Positions 47,201 to 57,639 of a stretch of 64,000 nt of DNA are shown one piece after another (the first letter of the stretch is position 1; every line of letters starts with the position of its first letter). Position numbers and translations under genes: made by a program. Source of the DNA: Tetrastigma voinierianum (Eukaryota; Streptophyta; Magnoliopsida; Vitales; Vitaceae); NCBI GenBank assembly GCA_016808115.1, contig JAEQBH010000646.1, positions 2,480,001-2,544,000 of the forward strand. Direction: 5' to 3'. The notes beneath the pieces were generated by a model. That model was not told the origin of the DNA. It searched no databases and was given only the letters and a program-made list of their open reading frames with translations.

Positions 47201-48117
47201 GTTCGTAGTACCTACGAGTACTCGCATCCCGCAAGATAAGTATAAGTCCAGCGTGGTACCTACGGTACCTTCGCATAAGGAACTGCTTCAGAGTACCTAC
47301 GGGTACTTTTGTACCAAGAAAATGCTCGAGTACCTACGCATTTCAGATCCCAAATACATATATAAGTTCCGGTGAAGACCTGTGATAAGTCTGTAAGACC
47401 AAAGAGATAAGTTCAAGACAAGCATGTGTCCCAAATATCGCCCACGCTCCGTAATCTCCGTGGTACCTACGTACCTCCGAATAAGTTTAAACTCCGAGCA
47501 TAAGCATAAGTTCCCAGAACTCCCATGAGTCCCTTAATGCATGTATAAAAATAAGGAGTAAGGATAAGTTCGATAAGAATAAGCTCAGAATCCCTATCGG
47601 AGTCCCGTGCATGAACATAAGCCTATGATCGCTGATAATTACTTATATGTCCATGATATGAATGCATGAAATTTCTGATATCTGTTATGGTTATACACTT
47701 ATTATAATTGTGTATATGCATGTGTTTCAGATAAGAAATGTTTCCTACTGCTTAAAGCTTAGCACTGGTTTTTAATCTGTAGGCATGAGAAGACATCGCA
47801 AACATCCGCATACAAATTCGGCCAACACACTCAGGTGGTTCACTACATGTAGGTTCCGTGCTCTGATTTGTAAATGTAAAGGTTCAGTTTGTATAAGTAA
47901 ATGGGACTCAGTTATATGTGTATAGATTTTGATGGACACCACTCCGGTGGTAGTTCTTTTGATTCTGTTATAATATGTGGGCCATACCCACAGGTGCCAG
48001 TTGGCTTTAAAAAAAAAAAAAAAAAAAAAAAATCAGGTCAAGAGTCCCAAGATCCCATTCTTCGTCCCGATTCCTGCCTGATCCCCGCCAACGGCCTGAC
48101 CGATCTCGGGTGTGACA
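44248..48117 (+). repeat. 5' LTR of mini-element D
   Basis: Landmarks: 'tttagggtattttgtaag' (about 44,283), a GAAGAAG purine tract (44,650-44,710), 'agggtttttgctagggtttcat' (about 44,793), one TTGTACCGGTACAA palindrome (45,173-45,186), a 21-bp array 'ctggtgcttcaagactcgc' (45,930-46,110), a long GTACC..GGTAC array (46,240-47,600), 'cactacatgtaggttccgtgctctgatttg' (about 47,841), A24 (48,009-48,032) and the end GGGTGTGACA. No coding content. Confidence 0.88.
46240..47600 (+). repeat. GTACCTACGGGTAC array in LTR D (5')
   Basis: About 30 degenerate units of 35-42 bp follow 'gtagtacctacgggtactcccgtatccgattaagttcc'. The core GTACC-tac-GGGTAC is an inverted repeat. Toward the right end it grades into 'gtataagttcc' units. 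Small deletions are very common. Confidence 0.88.
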
Positions 48118-48420
48118 AGTTGGCATCGTGAGCCCAGGTTTAGGCGCTTTCCGATGAGTCTTAGATTAAGGGTACCCCAGATAGTAAATGTGTCGCCTAA
48201 TGCGATGTTCTTATGTTTTGTATGATGGATTGGTCCTCGCGAATCCATTAAGAAGGTGTTGAAAGTGTTAACCCTAAGGAACAAGGGTTACGCCTTCGAT
48301 TCTTCTAACTGTTAAAGTGAGAGTCACGCTCCAAATTTCAGAAAAGACATGAAAAGAAAGGACCGACATGAACACTGGCTGAAGAAGAACTGAGGCATCA
48401 CTCCATATAAACACGAGAAT
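48118..48420 (+). other. Internal region of mini-element D with tRNA-Met primer site
   Basis: It starts AGTTGGCATCGTGAGCCCAG, a close relative of (AGT)TGGTATCAGAGCCCAG, complementary to initiator tRNA-Met (48,121-48,132). It has no ORF. It shares 'ggtttaggcg', 'gattaagg.gtaccc', 'gcctaatgcg.gatgt', 'gtgagagtcacgctcca' (about 48,317) and 'gacatgaaaagaaagga' (about 48,347) with the C' internal region, in the same order. It ends 'cgagaattcag' at the second LTR. Confidence 0.8.
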
Positions 48421-49351
48421 TCAGAACACTAGAATATACCCTAGTCGCCACAAGATGTTTAGTATTTTGTAAGATAATTTGACCGTTCCGTGAGTTAAAT
48501 GCAAACACTAAACTAGAGACCCGGAAATTTACAAGATTTGGCAATAATTTTGTAATCGGGTCCAAAAGGGCGAAAGTCCTACGTGAAAAGACTATGGGCC
48601 AAAGAAGAAATAATAGGAATTGTTGTGTAATTCCTAGAAGATGAGAGGCCAAAATAGAATAAAAGGAAGTTGAAATTCAAATAGTTAAGAGTTGAAAGAC
48701 TTAAATGCAAATAAAGACAATTTAACCCAAAAATGGGTTTTATTTGGAGGGCCAAACATGGCCTTAACAAATCCATGTTTTAAAGACCAAAATTGGTCTC
48801 ATTTGAGAGGGAACCCGTAGAGAAGAAAGGAAGGAGAAGAAGAAAGAAGAAGAAGAGGAAAATGAGTGAGGAGCAAGCAAAGGTATGGATGCTTGACTTT
48901 GGTATGGAAACTGAAATTATGTATGAATTTCCATGCTTTTATGGTTATAATCTTGTCCAAATCTAGGGTTTTTGCTAGGGTTTCATTTTAACCCAAAATT
49001 TATGTCAAGTAAGGTGGTAAAACCCACACGGCACAAGATTTGGCATAATCCTTCCTTTCTGTAATGGATTCATGGTTTAATTATGAGAAGGAGGTTAGGT
49101 TTGAACAAACCCTAACTAATCATCATAATTGGTTTGTGTATGGGTCTTAACTCCATATTAGAATTGTTTTTGAAGGAATTTGATATGTTTTTGGAAGAAA
49201 GATATGTAATTGAGAGATGAAGTGAATAGAAAAGAGATTCCAAGGTGAATTGGAAATGGTTTTGATGTGTGTTTGAAGTGTAGAATTGATTTGAGTATCA
49301 AAAGTATGGAAAAATGTGAGAAAACACACATTCTGGGCACTTTTCGGAGAC

Positions 49352-49447
49352 TTGTACCGGTACAATTTGAACTTGTACCGGTACAACTTGTGTTCTGGTC
49401 GTTTTTGGCCAACTTGTACCGGTACAACTTGAGCTTGTACCGGTACA
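49352..49447. repeat. Four TTGTACCGGTACAA palindromes
   Basis: The 14-bp palindrome occurs at 49,352-49,365, 49,373-49,386, 49,414-49,427 and 49,434-49,447; the first copy is followed by 'ttga' and the others by 'cttg'. The 5' LTR has a single copy at 45,173-45,186. The solo LTR and C' keep only decayed forms (15,670-15,706, 18,360, 22,505). Confidence 0.93.
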
Positions 49448-50439
49448 ACTTGTTCGTTTTCTGCTCAGACCAGCTTTATTTCGCCATAACTTCATTTCTT
49501 ATCCGATTTGAGTGATTCATGGCCACTTAAAATAGACTTCAAGGAGAACAGTATATTTAATAAGTATCTCCAAATTATGACTCTAGATAGCCCAAATATT
49601 CACTAAAGTGGGACCATAAGCCAAATTCTGGTTCCAGCTTTTGAACATAGGAAAGTTCGATGTTTCCTTGACGTATCCTGGAGTTCCTGTCTAAATCGGG
49701 TGATTCCAGTTGAATAGAACCCTTAGCACCTAAATTTAAAGGAGTACAAAGATTCAGTGTGTCAAATATCGAGACAAGGCACTGGAAAATAAATATTTCT
49801 AAACTGTCCCTCGGTGTACTCCACCGACTAGCTGGTGAAAATGCCATAACTTGAGTTTAGATGATCCGATTGATCGATTCCAATTCCTAAGAAACGAGGT
49901 GCATCGAGGGACAAGAATACATGAATGATGGATAGGCATCATATCGCATAAGTATCTGAAATGCCATAAGGAATTGGCATGAAACCTGAAAACGAACTGA
50001 AACACGAACATGAACATGAATATGAAAAACAAGATGTCATGATCACAGAATGTGATTAAGAAAGGTTATAAGTTCTGAAATACATATGACAATATGACTA
50101 CCTAGGACCGAAGAATGAATGAGTGGATCGCCCGCTGGTGCTTCAAGACTCCTCGCTGGTGCTTCAAGACTGGCTTAAGGCTACTTCAAGACCCGCCGCA
50201 AGTATTAGCCACGTTTTGATCGTGCTCCTAGCATTCCCGCTGCGCTAAGGCACTGCCGCCAGGTGAGCAGGCACGTCTCGATGGGTGCTCCGGCACTCAC
50301 GGGTGCTACTGCAGACCCTCGCTTTGTATTGTACTTTCGGGTACTTATCAGATCGCTATCCTACTCATTTCTTATAATTGGTCTAGTAGTCGCATGCATA
50401 TATGATAAGACACTCAATAAAGAATAAGAGTAAAGATCC

Positions 50440-51760
50440 GAACGCATCTCGATTCGCCTCAGAGTACCTACGTAATCCAGATTCGATAAGTTCCCAGAGT
50501 ACCTACTGGCACTCAGATCCGACAAGTCCCGGCTCTCTCGAATAGTCTCAGAGTACCCACTTCGCACCCGCCTCCTCGATTAAACCTCGTAGCACCTACG
50601 GCACTCAGATCCGAAAATGTTCTCAGAGTACCTACGCAATTCCTGCATTTAATTGCTATGCTCCCGTCTCTCGGACGAGTTCCGCAGCACCTACGGGTAC
50701 CCCTGCCTCTCGATTAACTCCTCGTCCGACAACTCCCCGATCCGATAGTTCCCGTGAGTACCTGGCGGGCACTCAGATTTGAATAAGTCCCGCAGCATTC
50801 CACGGGTACCCTATCTCGAATGTTCCGCTTCTCGATTAACTCCCGTATTTGATTAAATTATGTCTCGATTTAGTCTGCAGTACCTATGGGCACTCAGATC
50901 CGAATAAGTTACGTCCTCGATTAAGTCCCCGTCTCAAGTAGTTCGCAGTACCTACGTACCCTCGCACTCGGGATTGGGTCTCAGAAGACCTACGGGTACC
51001 CTCGCATTTCATCAAGCTCCAGAGCACTCAGGTACCCCGCATCCGATGATCCGATAAGTCGTGAGTACCTACGTACTCCCGCATTTGATTAAGTTCCGTG
51101 AGTACCTACGTACTCCCGTATCCGATAACTCCTATATCCGATAAGTCCAGATCCGGTAAGCCCCGATCCGAATATGTCCCCGCCTAATCTAGCTTCAGAT
51201 CACGGCACTCCCGCATCCGAGTAAGTTCCATCCCCCGTGATCCGACAAGCCCGCAGTACCTACTTCGTACTTCAGATTTGATTAAGTTCTCAGAGTACCT
51301 ACTGCACTCAGACGCAAATAAGCATGTCTGCAGCACTCACGAGCACTCTCAGATCCGTAAGATAAGTATAAGTCCAAAGGTACCTACGAGTACCTTCAGA
51401 TATGAATCTATTCTCACAGAGGTACCACTGCAATTTCTTTGTACCAAGAAATGTTCAGAGTACTCACTAGTACTCAGATCCGAAATACATATATAAGTTC
51501 CGTAAGACCAAAAGATAAGTTCCAGAAGACCAAGATAAGTTCCAGAAGACAAGTATGTGTCTCGAATATCAAGATATCGCTCAGACCTCGTGGTACCTAC
51601 GTACCTCCGCCAATAAGTTTAAACTCCGTAGCATAAGCATAAGTTCAGAATTCCTAATGAGTCCTAATGCACATAAGTCCGTTATAAGGATAAGTTCTCA
51701 GATAAGAATAAGCTCAGAATTCCCACGGAGTCCAAAGATTTAACATAAGCCCGTGGATCG
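50440..51760 (+). repeat. GTACCTACGGGTAC array in LTR D (3')
   Basis: This is the homologous array to 46,240-47,600 with the same unit but a different pattern of deletions and unit order. It is preceded by a 21-bp 'ctggtgcttcaagact' array at 50,130-50,330. Confidence 0.88.
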
Positions 51761-52241
51761 CATAGTACTTATATAAGTCCATGATATGAATGCATGAAAT
51801 TTCTGATATCTGTTATGGTTATACACTTATTATAATTGTGTATATGCATGTGTTTCTGTATAAGAAATGTTTCCCACTAAGCGTAAAGCTTAGCACGGGT
51901 TTTTAATCGTAGGTACAGGAGAAGACATCAGCAAACATCCGCAGGCCAAATTGGGCCAACACACTTCAGCGGTTCACCACATGTAGGTTCCGTGCTCGAC
52001 GGTAAAATGTAAAGGTTCAGTTTTGTATAAGTAAATGGACTCGCTTATATGTGTATAGATTTTGATGGACACCACTCCTGGTAGTTCTTTGATTCTCAGC
52101 GTATAATATGTGGGCCACCACAAGTGCTTCGTTTAAAAAAAAAAAAAAAAAAATCAGGTCAAGAGTCCTAGTATCTGGTCTCGCGTCTCGGACTCGGTTC
52201 GGATCCGCCAATCGGGTCGGACCGGGATTCGGGGCGTGACA

Positions 52242-52550
52242 GTTTGAACCTTTTAGTTCTTGGCTACTCATTATAATGTTTCCATAGATGGCATACAATG
52301 GAATATGCATCCACAGTCTTATACTGCTTTTGAAACTCAGGTGACATGGAGGTGTGGATAATCAATTGTGCCCTTGCACTATCAACCAAGCGCTTCTGAT
52401 ATGCCCTTTGAACGCTTTCAAGTGCATTAACAGCCGGGGATTGAGGGAGTGGCTTAATAAGGACATAGGCTAACCTTTACCTTTTGAGAACTATTCTCAC
52501 TTTAGCGCCCAAGAAGTTAGCCCGGTCAATTTGGCTGGGCATCCATTATC
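52242..52550 (-). pseudogene. Copia gag remnant, element G, N-terminal part
   Basis: Pieced on minus from several frames: LTGANFL near 52,515-52,535, then VRIVLK-like, SLNPRLLMHLKAFKGH (about 52,400-52,450), then ARAQLIIHTSMSPEFQKQYK and TVDAYSIVCHLWKHYNE (about 52,255-52,375). This is the N-terminal half of the copia UBN2 gag domain (family: NFTDWKRNLxIVL ... ARxxIL.SMxxELQKQ). It ends at the mini-element D border within the 'RFK' position. Stops and shifts are present. Confidence 0.8.
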
Positions 52551-54881
52551 GACGAGTTCACATTCGCGACATTGTTTCGATTCTAATAACCTAAATGTAA
52601 AAGAAATAATGTTAGATTGTACTTAAAATGCATGATTATTACGGCTTGATAATAACGCATTATGGCTCCCACTATTTTAATATGAATTCATAGCCCTCAC
52701 TATTGATTCAAGAGAACCGATATGGAGGTTCTCCTAGTGGGTCGATATCCAATATTACCAAGAATGACCTTGGGTTTGCCCAACAAGCCATCTTGAGTCA
52801 AAAGGTCGGTATCTTATCCATACCAATTGCAATCGTATGCAATTAATGAATCCAATATCACCAAGAGTGACCTTGGGTTTACCCAACAAGCCATCGTGGA
52901 TCAATGGGTAGGTATCTTATACCATTTGTAATCTAATACAACTATGGAATCTAATGCTATCAACTATTGATTTGTGCACTATCATTGGCCTATCAACTCA
53001 GGATACGTGTACATCTTATGTACATTGACCCAACTGTGTCTCTATCCAACATTAACCTTAGGTTTGCCTAACAAGATAATGAGTCTAGTTAAGGCAAACC
53101 CACTAATTAGGAAAACTCATTTCATGATGTAAATATACCTATTATATACTGGGGTTTACCTAACAACCACCTGTAAGAATTCCTCGTTCACACCATATTA
53201 GTGTAAGATGTTAGCCTTAATATATTAATAATTGAGGGGTTTCTTTAGATAAGTCTCATCATTTCATTAGCATGCTTTATCCATTCATCTCATGAAATTA
53301 TAAAGATAGTTACTCCAACTATATGGCAAAATTATGGACATTCTAAAATCAATTCCATGAGCCAAAATGGAACTGACTAGGTCAAACCTAGTGACATGCA
53401 TGATTATTACAACCCATGAAAATAAATCAAATTTACATTTCAAGGCCTTCTTTCTTGGATCCTCCTCCTTGCTCCTTTATACTTTGTATCTCCACTAACT
53501 AATCCTAATCCTATGTAATCTAATTACATACATTCAAAAGAAGAACCTCAAGTTACATTTGAGGGGGATTTAGATGAGAAGAGAAACAAATAGAGAAAAT
53601 AGAGAGAGACAAGGACATGCATGCCTTATTTACCCAAAAAGAAATAATAATTAAATGCAATATGCTCAATCACCATTGGGCAACGTCCATAATCATCCAT
53701 CATGCCAACATATACCTTTAAACTTGCATTCTCTAATGCAACCCATTGAAAGTTAAAGATAATGGCACCCCATGATTTCAAAAGCACATGAAAAGTTTTT
53801 TGAACACTTGAACTAAAATGATCCATATTAGTTTTGTTCAACACTTAAACTATAACCTTTGTTCAACAAGTGAACTAAACTGATTCAAAAGCTTGAATCA
53901 TAAACGATTCAACCTCAATCATAAACCCGATTCAAGTTTTTAAATCTCTAACTAGCTCAACTCCTTGAACCATGATTTCGAAAAGGGTGTTGTTTTGTCC
54001 AATGTCTCTTGAGAGTAATTTCAACAATGGTTTTAGAATTTTATTCAAACTTCTTTAAAAATCCATGATTCTAGAAATTTAAGGTTTAACATCAATCTTG
54101 GTTATTTCATCTCACCATACCAGATGATTCCTTAAACATGCAAGAGAAAACAAGAGAAAAATGAGCAAAAATACAATGTACGGGTCCTTACTTCACGACG
54201 TGAGTTCTCACTTCACGACGTGAGTTCCTCACTTTGCAACATGAGTTCCTCACTTTGCAACGTGAGTTTCTCACTTCGTGACGTGAGTTCCTCACTTTGC
54301 GGCATGAGTTCCTCACTTCGCGACGTGAGTTTCTTACTTCACGATGTGAGTTTCTAATGCCACGACGTGAGTTTCTTACTTTGCAATGTGAGTTCCTCAT
54401 GTCGAGACGTCGAGGTTGCACGTCATGACATTGAGGATGCAAGTCATGACATCGAGGATGCACGTTGCTACGTTAAGGTTGCACGTCGCAACGTCAAGGA
54501 CGCAAGTCGCAATGTTGAGGACGCACGTCTCAATGCTTCGGGACAAAAAGCACCATGTCACGACGCTGGCACTCGCACCCTACCTACATCGCTTTCTAGG
54601 TTCTTCTCACCCATGTCGCGATATGACGGTAGCCCCGCCGCAACGTGAGCTGGGCTTAAGCCACAGATTAAAAAAATTCTCTTCTTCGGGAGTTTCAATT
54701 CATCTAAACTGCTTTTCTTCAATATAATCATGTTTGGATCATCTCATGACCAAACTACATGAAGAAGAACGCTGGATCAAGCCTTTAAAAAAAACAAAAA
54801 TCTCATTTTTGACCATTGAAAAACATGGGTACCAAAAAATGAAAACTTTCAACGAAGATCTGATTTGATGAATCTAAGTGA
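52551..54881 (-). other. Long 5' leader of copia element G
   Basis: About 2.3 kb lies between primer site and gag on minus, with no coding similarity. It contains near-tandem units of about 100 bp around 'ccaatattaccaagaatgaccttgggtttgcccaacaagccat' (52,750-52,955, decayed third and fourth copies near 53,045 and 53,148). It also contains the CTCAC/GTGAG word array at 54,186-54,545. Part may be a separate insertion I cannot delimit. Confidence 0.6.
54186..54545. repeat. Array of 21-22-bp CpG-rich words in the copia leader
   Basis: The first half (to about 54,410) has about 11 units 'gtgagttcctcacttcgcgac', where CTCAC...GTGAG forms an inverted pair. The second half has about seven units 'gaggatgcacgtcgcaacgtc', with ACGT / CGTCGCAACG cores. 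Most variants are C/T or G/A at CpG. Confidence 0.88.
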
Positions 54882-54893
54882 GATATGATACCA
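54882..54893 (-). other. Primer-binding site, tRNA-Met type, copia element G
   Basis: On minus TGGTATCATATC, against TGGTATCAGAGC of the initiator tRNA-Met site, lies directly after the LTR end. Ten of twelve bases match. Confidence 0.8.
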
Positions 54894-54894
54894 C

Positions 54895-56568
54895 TATAGG
54901 GATTCCTCAAAGGTTAAGAGCACTATCAGATAGTAGATTTAACAAAAAAACTTGGAATCCCACCACTTACCAACATAGTTCATAAAAAGATAAAAAAAAA
55001 GTGTTCAAAACGTTGATATACCTTGTAGATCTACTTGGAGGGTGTTTGCAACTTGACTAGAAACAAACCACATCCTTGGTTTGACTCTAACGGTTTCCAC
55101 ACAAAGATGAGACCCGAGAAACCTCCAAGGAGACGGAGTTGAAAGCAAGCTCAGTGCTAGCCAAGCTTGATTTCAATAAGGGATGAAGAAGATGCTCTCA
55201 ATCTCCCTTCTTCTTCTTGGTTGTTCTTCTCAAAACAAGAGAGAACTCCCATCTCTCTAAAGTTGGAGATTAGGGTTTCAATGATCACATCTTAGGAGCC
55301 ATCGCTTCTCCCATAACAACATATTTATAAGAGAAACCTACCTTATGAAAAGACTAAAAAGCCCTCACCAAGATGGAATATGCTACATGCATCTCAATGC
55401 ATGGTAGCATGATCCCTCATGGGCCGTAAGCCCATGAGAAAGCTTTTGCCTATCCCATTCTCCAAATGAGTCTTCTTAGTCCCGGGATTCCACTAATCCC
55501 AGAGCAGTCTAATCCCCAAAGTTAAGTCCCTCATAATTGGATCACATCCAAGTCTATTTTATATCAAGTCTCCATCTTCTAAGTGTGTGACCCATTAGGT
55601 TCCCAGTTATGTTAGCCACTTGATTCAACCATTGAATCGAGAAAGTCATGAGCGTTATCTAGCAACACATCATGACCCCCAATTGACCAGAGAGTCAATG
55701 GTCTAACTGCAAACCCTTCCATGTATTAATTACTACGCACGCCCTTTCACCACCTGTACGCCACTCGGTTCAAAGCATGGACAAAGTGTAGCTCCCGCTA
55801 GATTGGCTACAGCACATCTGGCCTAAGTGATATCAGATCTTTTCCTCGGACTCATTACTCATCGTATATGCATCTAAAGACACTTCATTTCCACTACGGC
55901 GCAGATTTCAAGTAATGATCCCTATTAAGGCCATAGTATACTCTCCTCGATTGTATATAACTTTGTTGGATACTCAATTACCTTCGAACACCTTAAGCTA
56001 TACCCAATCATCACCCTATGAGCAACCTCTAGAAGGTAACAAGGAATGAAGTTAAACCATAAAATCAGCATTCAAGATATCCTTAAGCACCTCAAGTCTA
56101 AGGATACTTGCACCATTGCTATGATGAGACAATCATTTACATTTAAATAGATAATCCATATGATTGTCTCATGGAAGGCCTCCTACGGAACAGTAGCTAC
56201 TCTTAGCAAGCATCCACATGTCAAGTCTAATCATCTCATGATCATAGTTTATAAGATCCACGCTTTGATCCAACTGCTGGGTATGACACGTATAGTTTTT
56301 CGATTAACAATGTTCGCCTCGCTTAATCCTATGACTAGGATAATTTAGATACTTCAACATAATCGCACATGATAGAATCTATTGTCATGATCTCATCATG
56401 ATTTCCTTCATGCTATGTTATGTATCATGGACTTCATTAATTCAATTAAAGATCTATATCAATTCAATGTATGAACATCAAATTAATGAAGAAGCCTTTT
56501 ATATGAAATAATATTTAATGCGTACAAAAAGTGCTAACGACGATTGCCTTTAGAGAACTTCTCTAACA
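54895..56568 (-). repeat. 5' LTR of copia element G (1.67 kb)
   Basis: It starts on minus TGTTAGAGAAGTTCTC and ends at ..GGAATCCCTATA before the primer site. It is the fullest copy of the F-type LTR in the window and was used to place F1 and F2. No gene. Confidence 0.85.
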
Positions 56569-57132
56569 CTTCCATGTTGCAACATGGGATCCTGATTTTA
56601 CCTCCTGACTTCAAACGATCATAACTCTCTCTTCCAACCTCCATATGTGATGATTTTATTTCTATCGAAAGCTAAGAGAGTAGACTCTATCCATATCAAG
56701 CTTGGAGTCATTGGAGCCCATTAGGTAGACTGAAAATTCACAAACTTTGAGGGGTGTTGCATGTGGTGTATTGGAAAATCCTCCATTTGACTTCACGAGG
56801 CCATATCTTTTTCATTTGAACTCTGAATTGGGTGACCTTGGATTCGGTGGAAAGCTTGAGAAGTGTAGAACTTATCAAGGTAGAGGGTAGAAACAAGCCA
56901 TTTGATGCAGCTAATAACACAAAAAAAAAAAAATTATCAAAATATCAAATCGCTTGTTGTATGGTGGCTTGGTCTTCTTTGGTTAAATTTAAGCTCGTTT
57001 TTGTTCATTTTCTACCAAGTTGACCTAATCACCAAATGAGGCATTTAAACATTAAAACACTAATCATCATCAAAATAATTAAAATGCATAGAAAATGGGA
57101 TGGGATAAATCATATGGTATGAAATGCACTCA
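56569..57132 (-). repeat. Gypsy LTR J, second segment (minus)
   Basis: This continues J after copia G. It starts with the duplicated CTTCC and 'atgttgcaacatggg' (a 12-bp palindrome ATGTTGCAACAT), then a run of sequence including 'acttgaggaggcc..atctttttcatttgaact'. It ends ..GGTATGAAATGCACTCA, so the minus LTR start is TGAGTGCATTTC. No gene. Confidence 0.7.
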
Positions 57133-57612
57133 TTACCGTAATTTAATCATCATTGTATGAGCAACCCCATGAGGCAACAAGGATCAAGTCAGTACAAAAT
57201 TAGCTGGGCCCCAAGATATCCTCGAGCACCTCAAGCTCCATGATACTTGCACCATTGCTAAGGATGAGATCATCATTGATGTTGAATAGATAATCCATAT
57301 GATTGTCTCATAGAGGGTCTCTAATGTACTTAACTACTCTTAGCAAGCATTCACATGCTAACTCTAAACATCTCAATGTTCACAGTTTATGATCTAATCG
57401 CCGATCCAATCACGAAACATAACATGTGCTAGTTTATTCGAATGAACAATATCAGATCTCATTGATCCTATGACTAGGATAGTTTAAATACACATAATTA
57501 CACATGGTAGAAATCTCATTATCATGATCCTATCATGGATTTCCTTCATGCTATGTTTCAGGTATCATGGACCATTAATCGATTAAAATAATATCATTAT
57601 CAATTCAAAGTA
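57133..57612 (-). repeat. Copia LTR F2, second segment (minus)
   Basis: It is homologous to 56,010-56,470: 'tatgagcaac', 'caagatatcct.gagcacctcaag', 'ataatccatatgattgtctcat', 'ctactcttagcaagcat', 'cctatgactaggat', 'catgctatgttt..gtatcatgga'. It stops at about 57,612, where minus gypsy gag begins; the last 100 bp or so of the LTR is absent. Confidence 0.8.
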
Positions 57613-57639
57613 AAAAAGAAGGGTTAAAAATAAAAGATG

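Larger units (their letters stand above)
44248..52241 (+). mobile_element. Giant-LTR mini-element D (LTR / 0.3-kb internal / LTR)
   Basis: The direct LTRs are 44,248-48,117 (3,870 bp) and about 48,421-52,241 (3,821 bp). The 303-bp internal region opens with a tRNA-Met-type primer site and has no gag or pol. The element begins TGTACCCCGAAATATACC and ends GGGGCGTGACA. It splits copia gag (52,242 onward and 44,247 backward), which fixes its borders; the flanks AGCGG and GTTTG are not a clean duplication. The internal region is homologous to that of C' at 21,263-21,559 although the flanks differ, so the short form itself was mobile or was produced twice in the same way. Confidence 0.85.
48421..52241 (+). 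repeat. 3' LTR of mini-element D
   Basis: It is homologous to 44,248-48,117 along its whole length. Differences include four TTGTACCGGTACAA palindromes instead of one (49,352-49,447), array indels, and A20 at 52,135-52,154. The end is GGGGCGTGACA at 52,241, followed by copia gag. Confidence 0.88.
37814..56568 (-). mobile_element. Ty1/copia element G (minus) with two nested insertions
   Basis: The LTRs are 37,814-39,105 (3') and 54,895-56,568 (5'); on minus both begin TGTTAGA(G/A)A and end near ..GGAATCCCTA. Flanking 5-mers are CTTTT (37,809-37,813) and CTTCC (56,569-56,573), two transitions apart. A tRNA-Met-type primer site adjoins the 5' LTR and AGAGCAAGTGGGAGTT the 3' LTR. In between on minus lie gag, zinc knuckle, protease, integrase, RT and RNase H in the copia order (integrase before RT). 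Solo LTR K (39,829-41,505) and mini-element D (44,248-52,241) interrupt it. All domains carry stops. The host is LTR J. Confidence 0.88.

Noticed and set aside
46240..47600. Regular repeats that could suggest a CRISPR array
   Set aside because: Units are contiguous tandem repeats without unique spacers, lie in a plant LTR and recur in the partner LTR; no cas genes.
44248..48117. Tandem segmental duplication as explanation of the two 4-kb copies
   Set aside because: The copies are separated by a primer-binding site and a conserved 0.3-kb piece, and end in TG...CA at element borders, which fits LTRs better than a genomic duplication.
49147..49515. Tyr/Arg/Lys-rich repeat peptides around 49.3 kb
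   Set aside because: They are translations of the TTGTACCGGTACAA palindromes in several frames and strands, absent from the other LTR copies.
54188..54463. Open frame on minus coding an Arg/Asn/Ser repeat protein
   Set aside because: It follows directly from the 21-bp DNA array; the second half of the array is not in the same frame and the copy sits in a leader.
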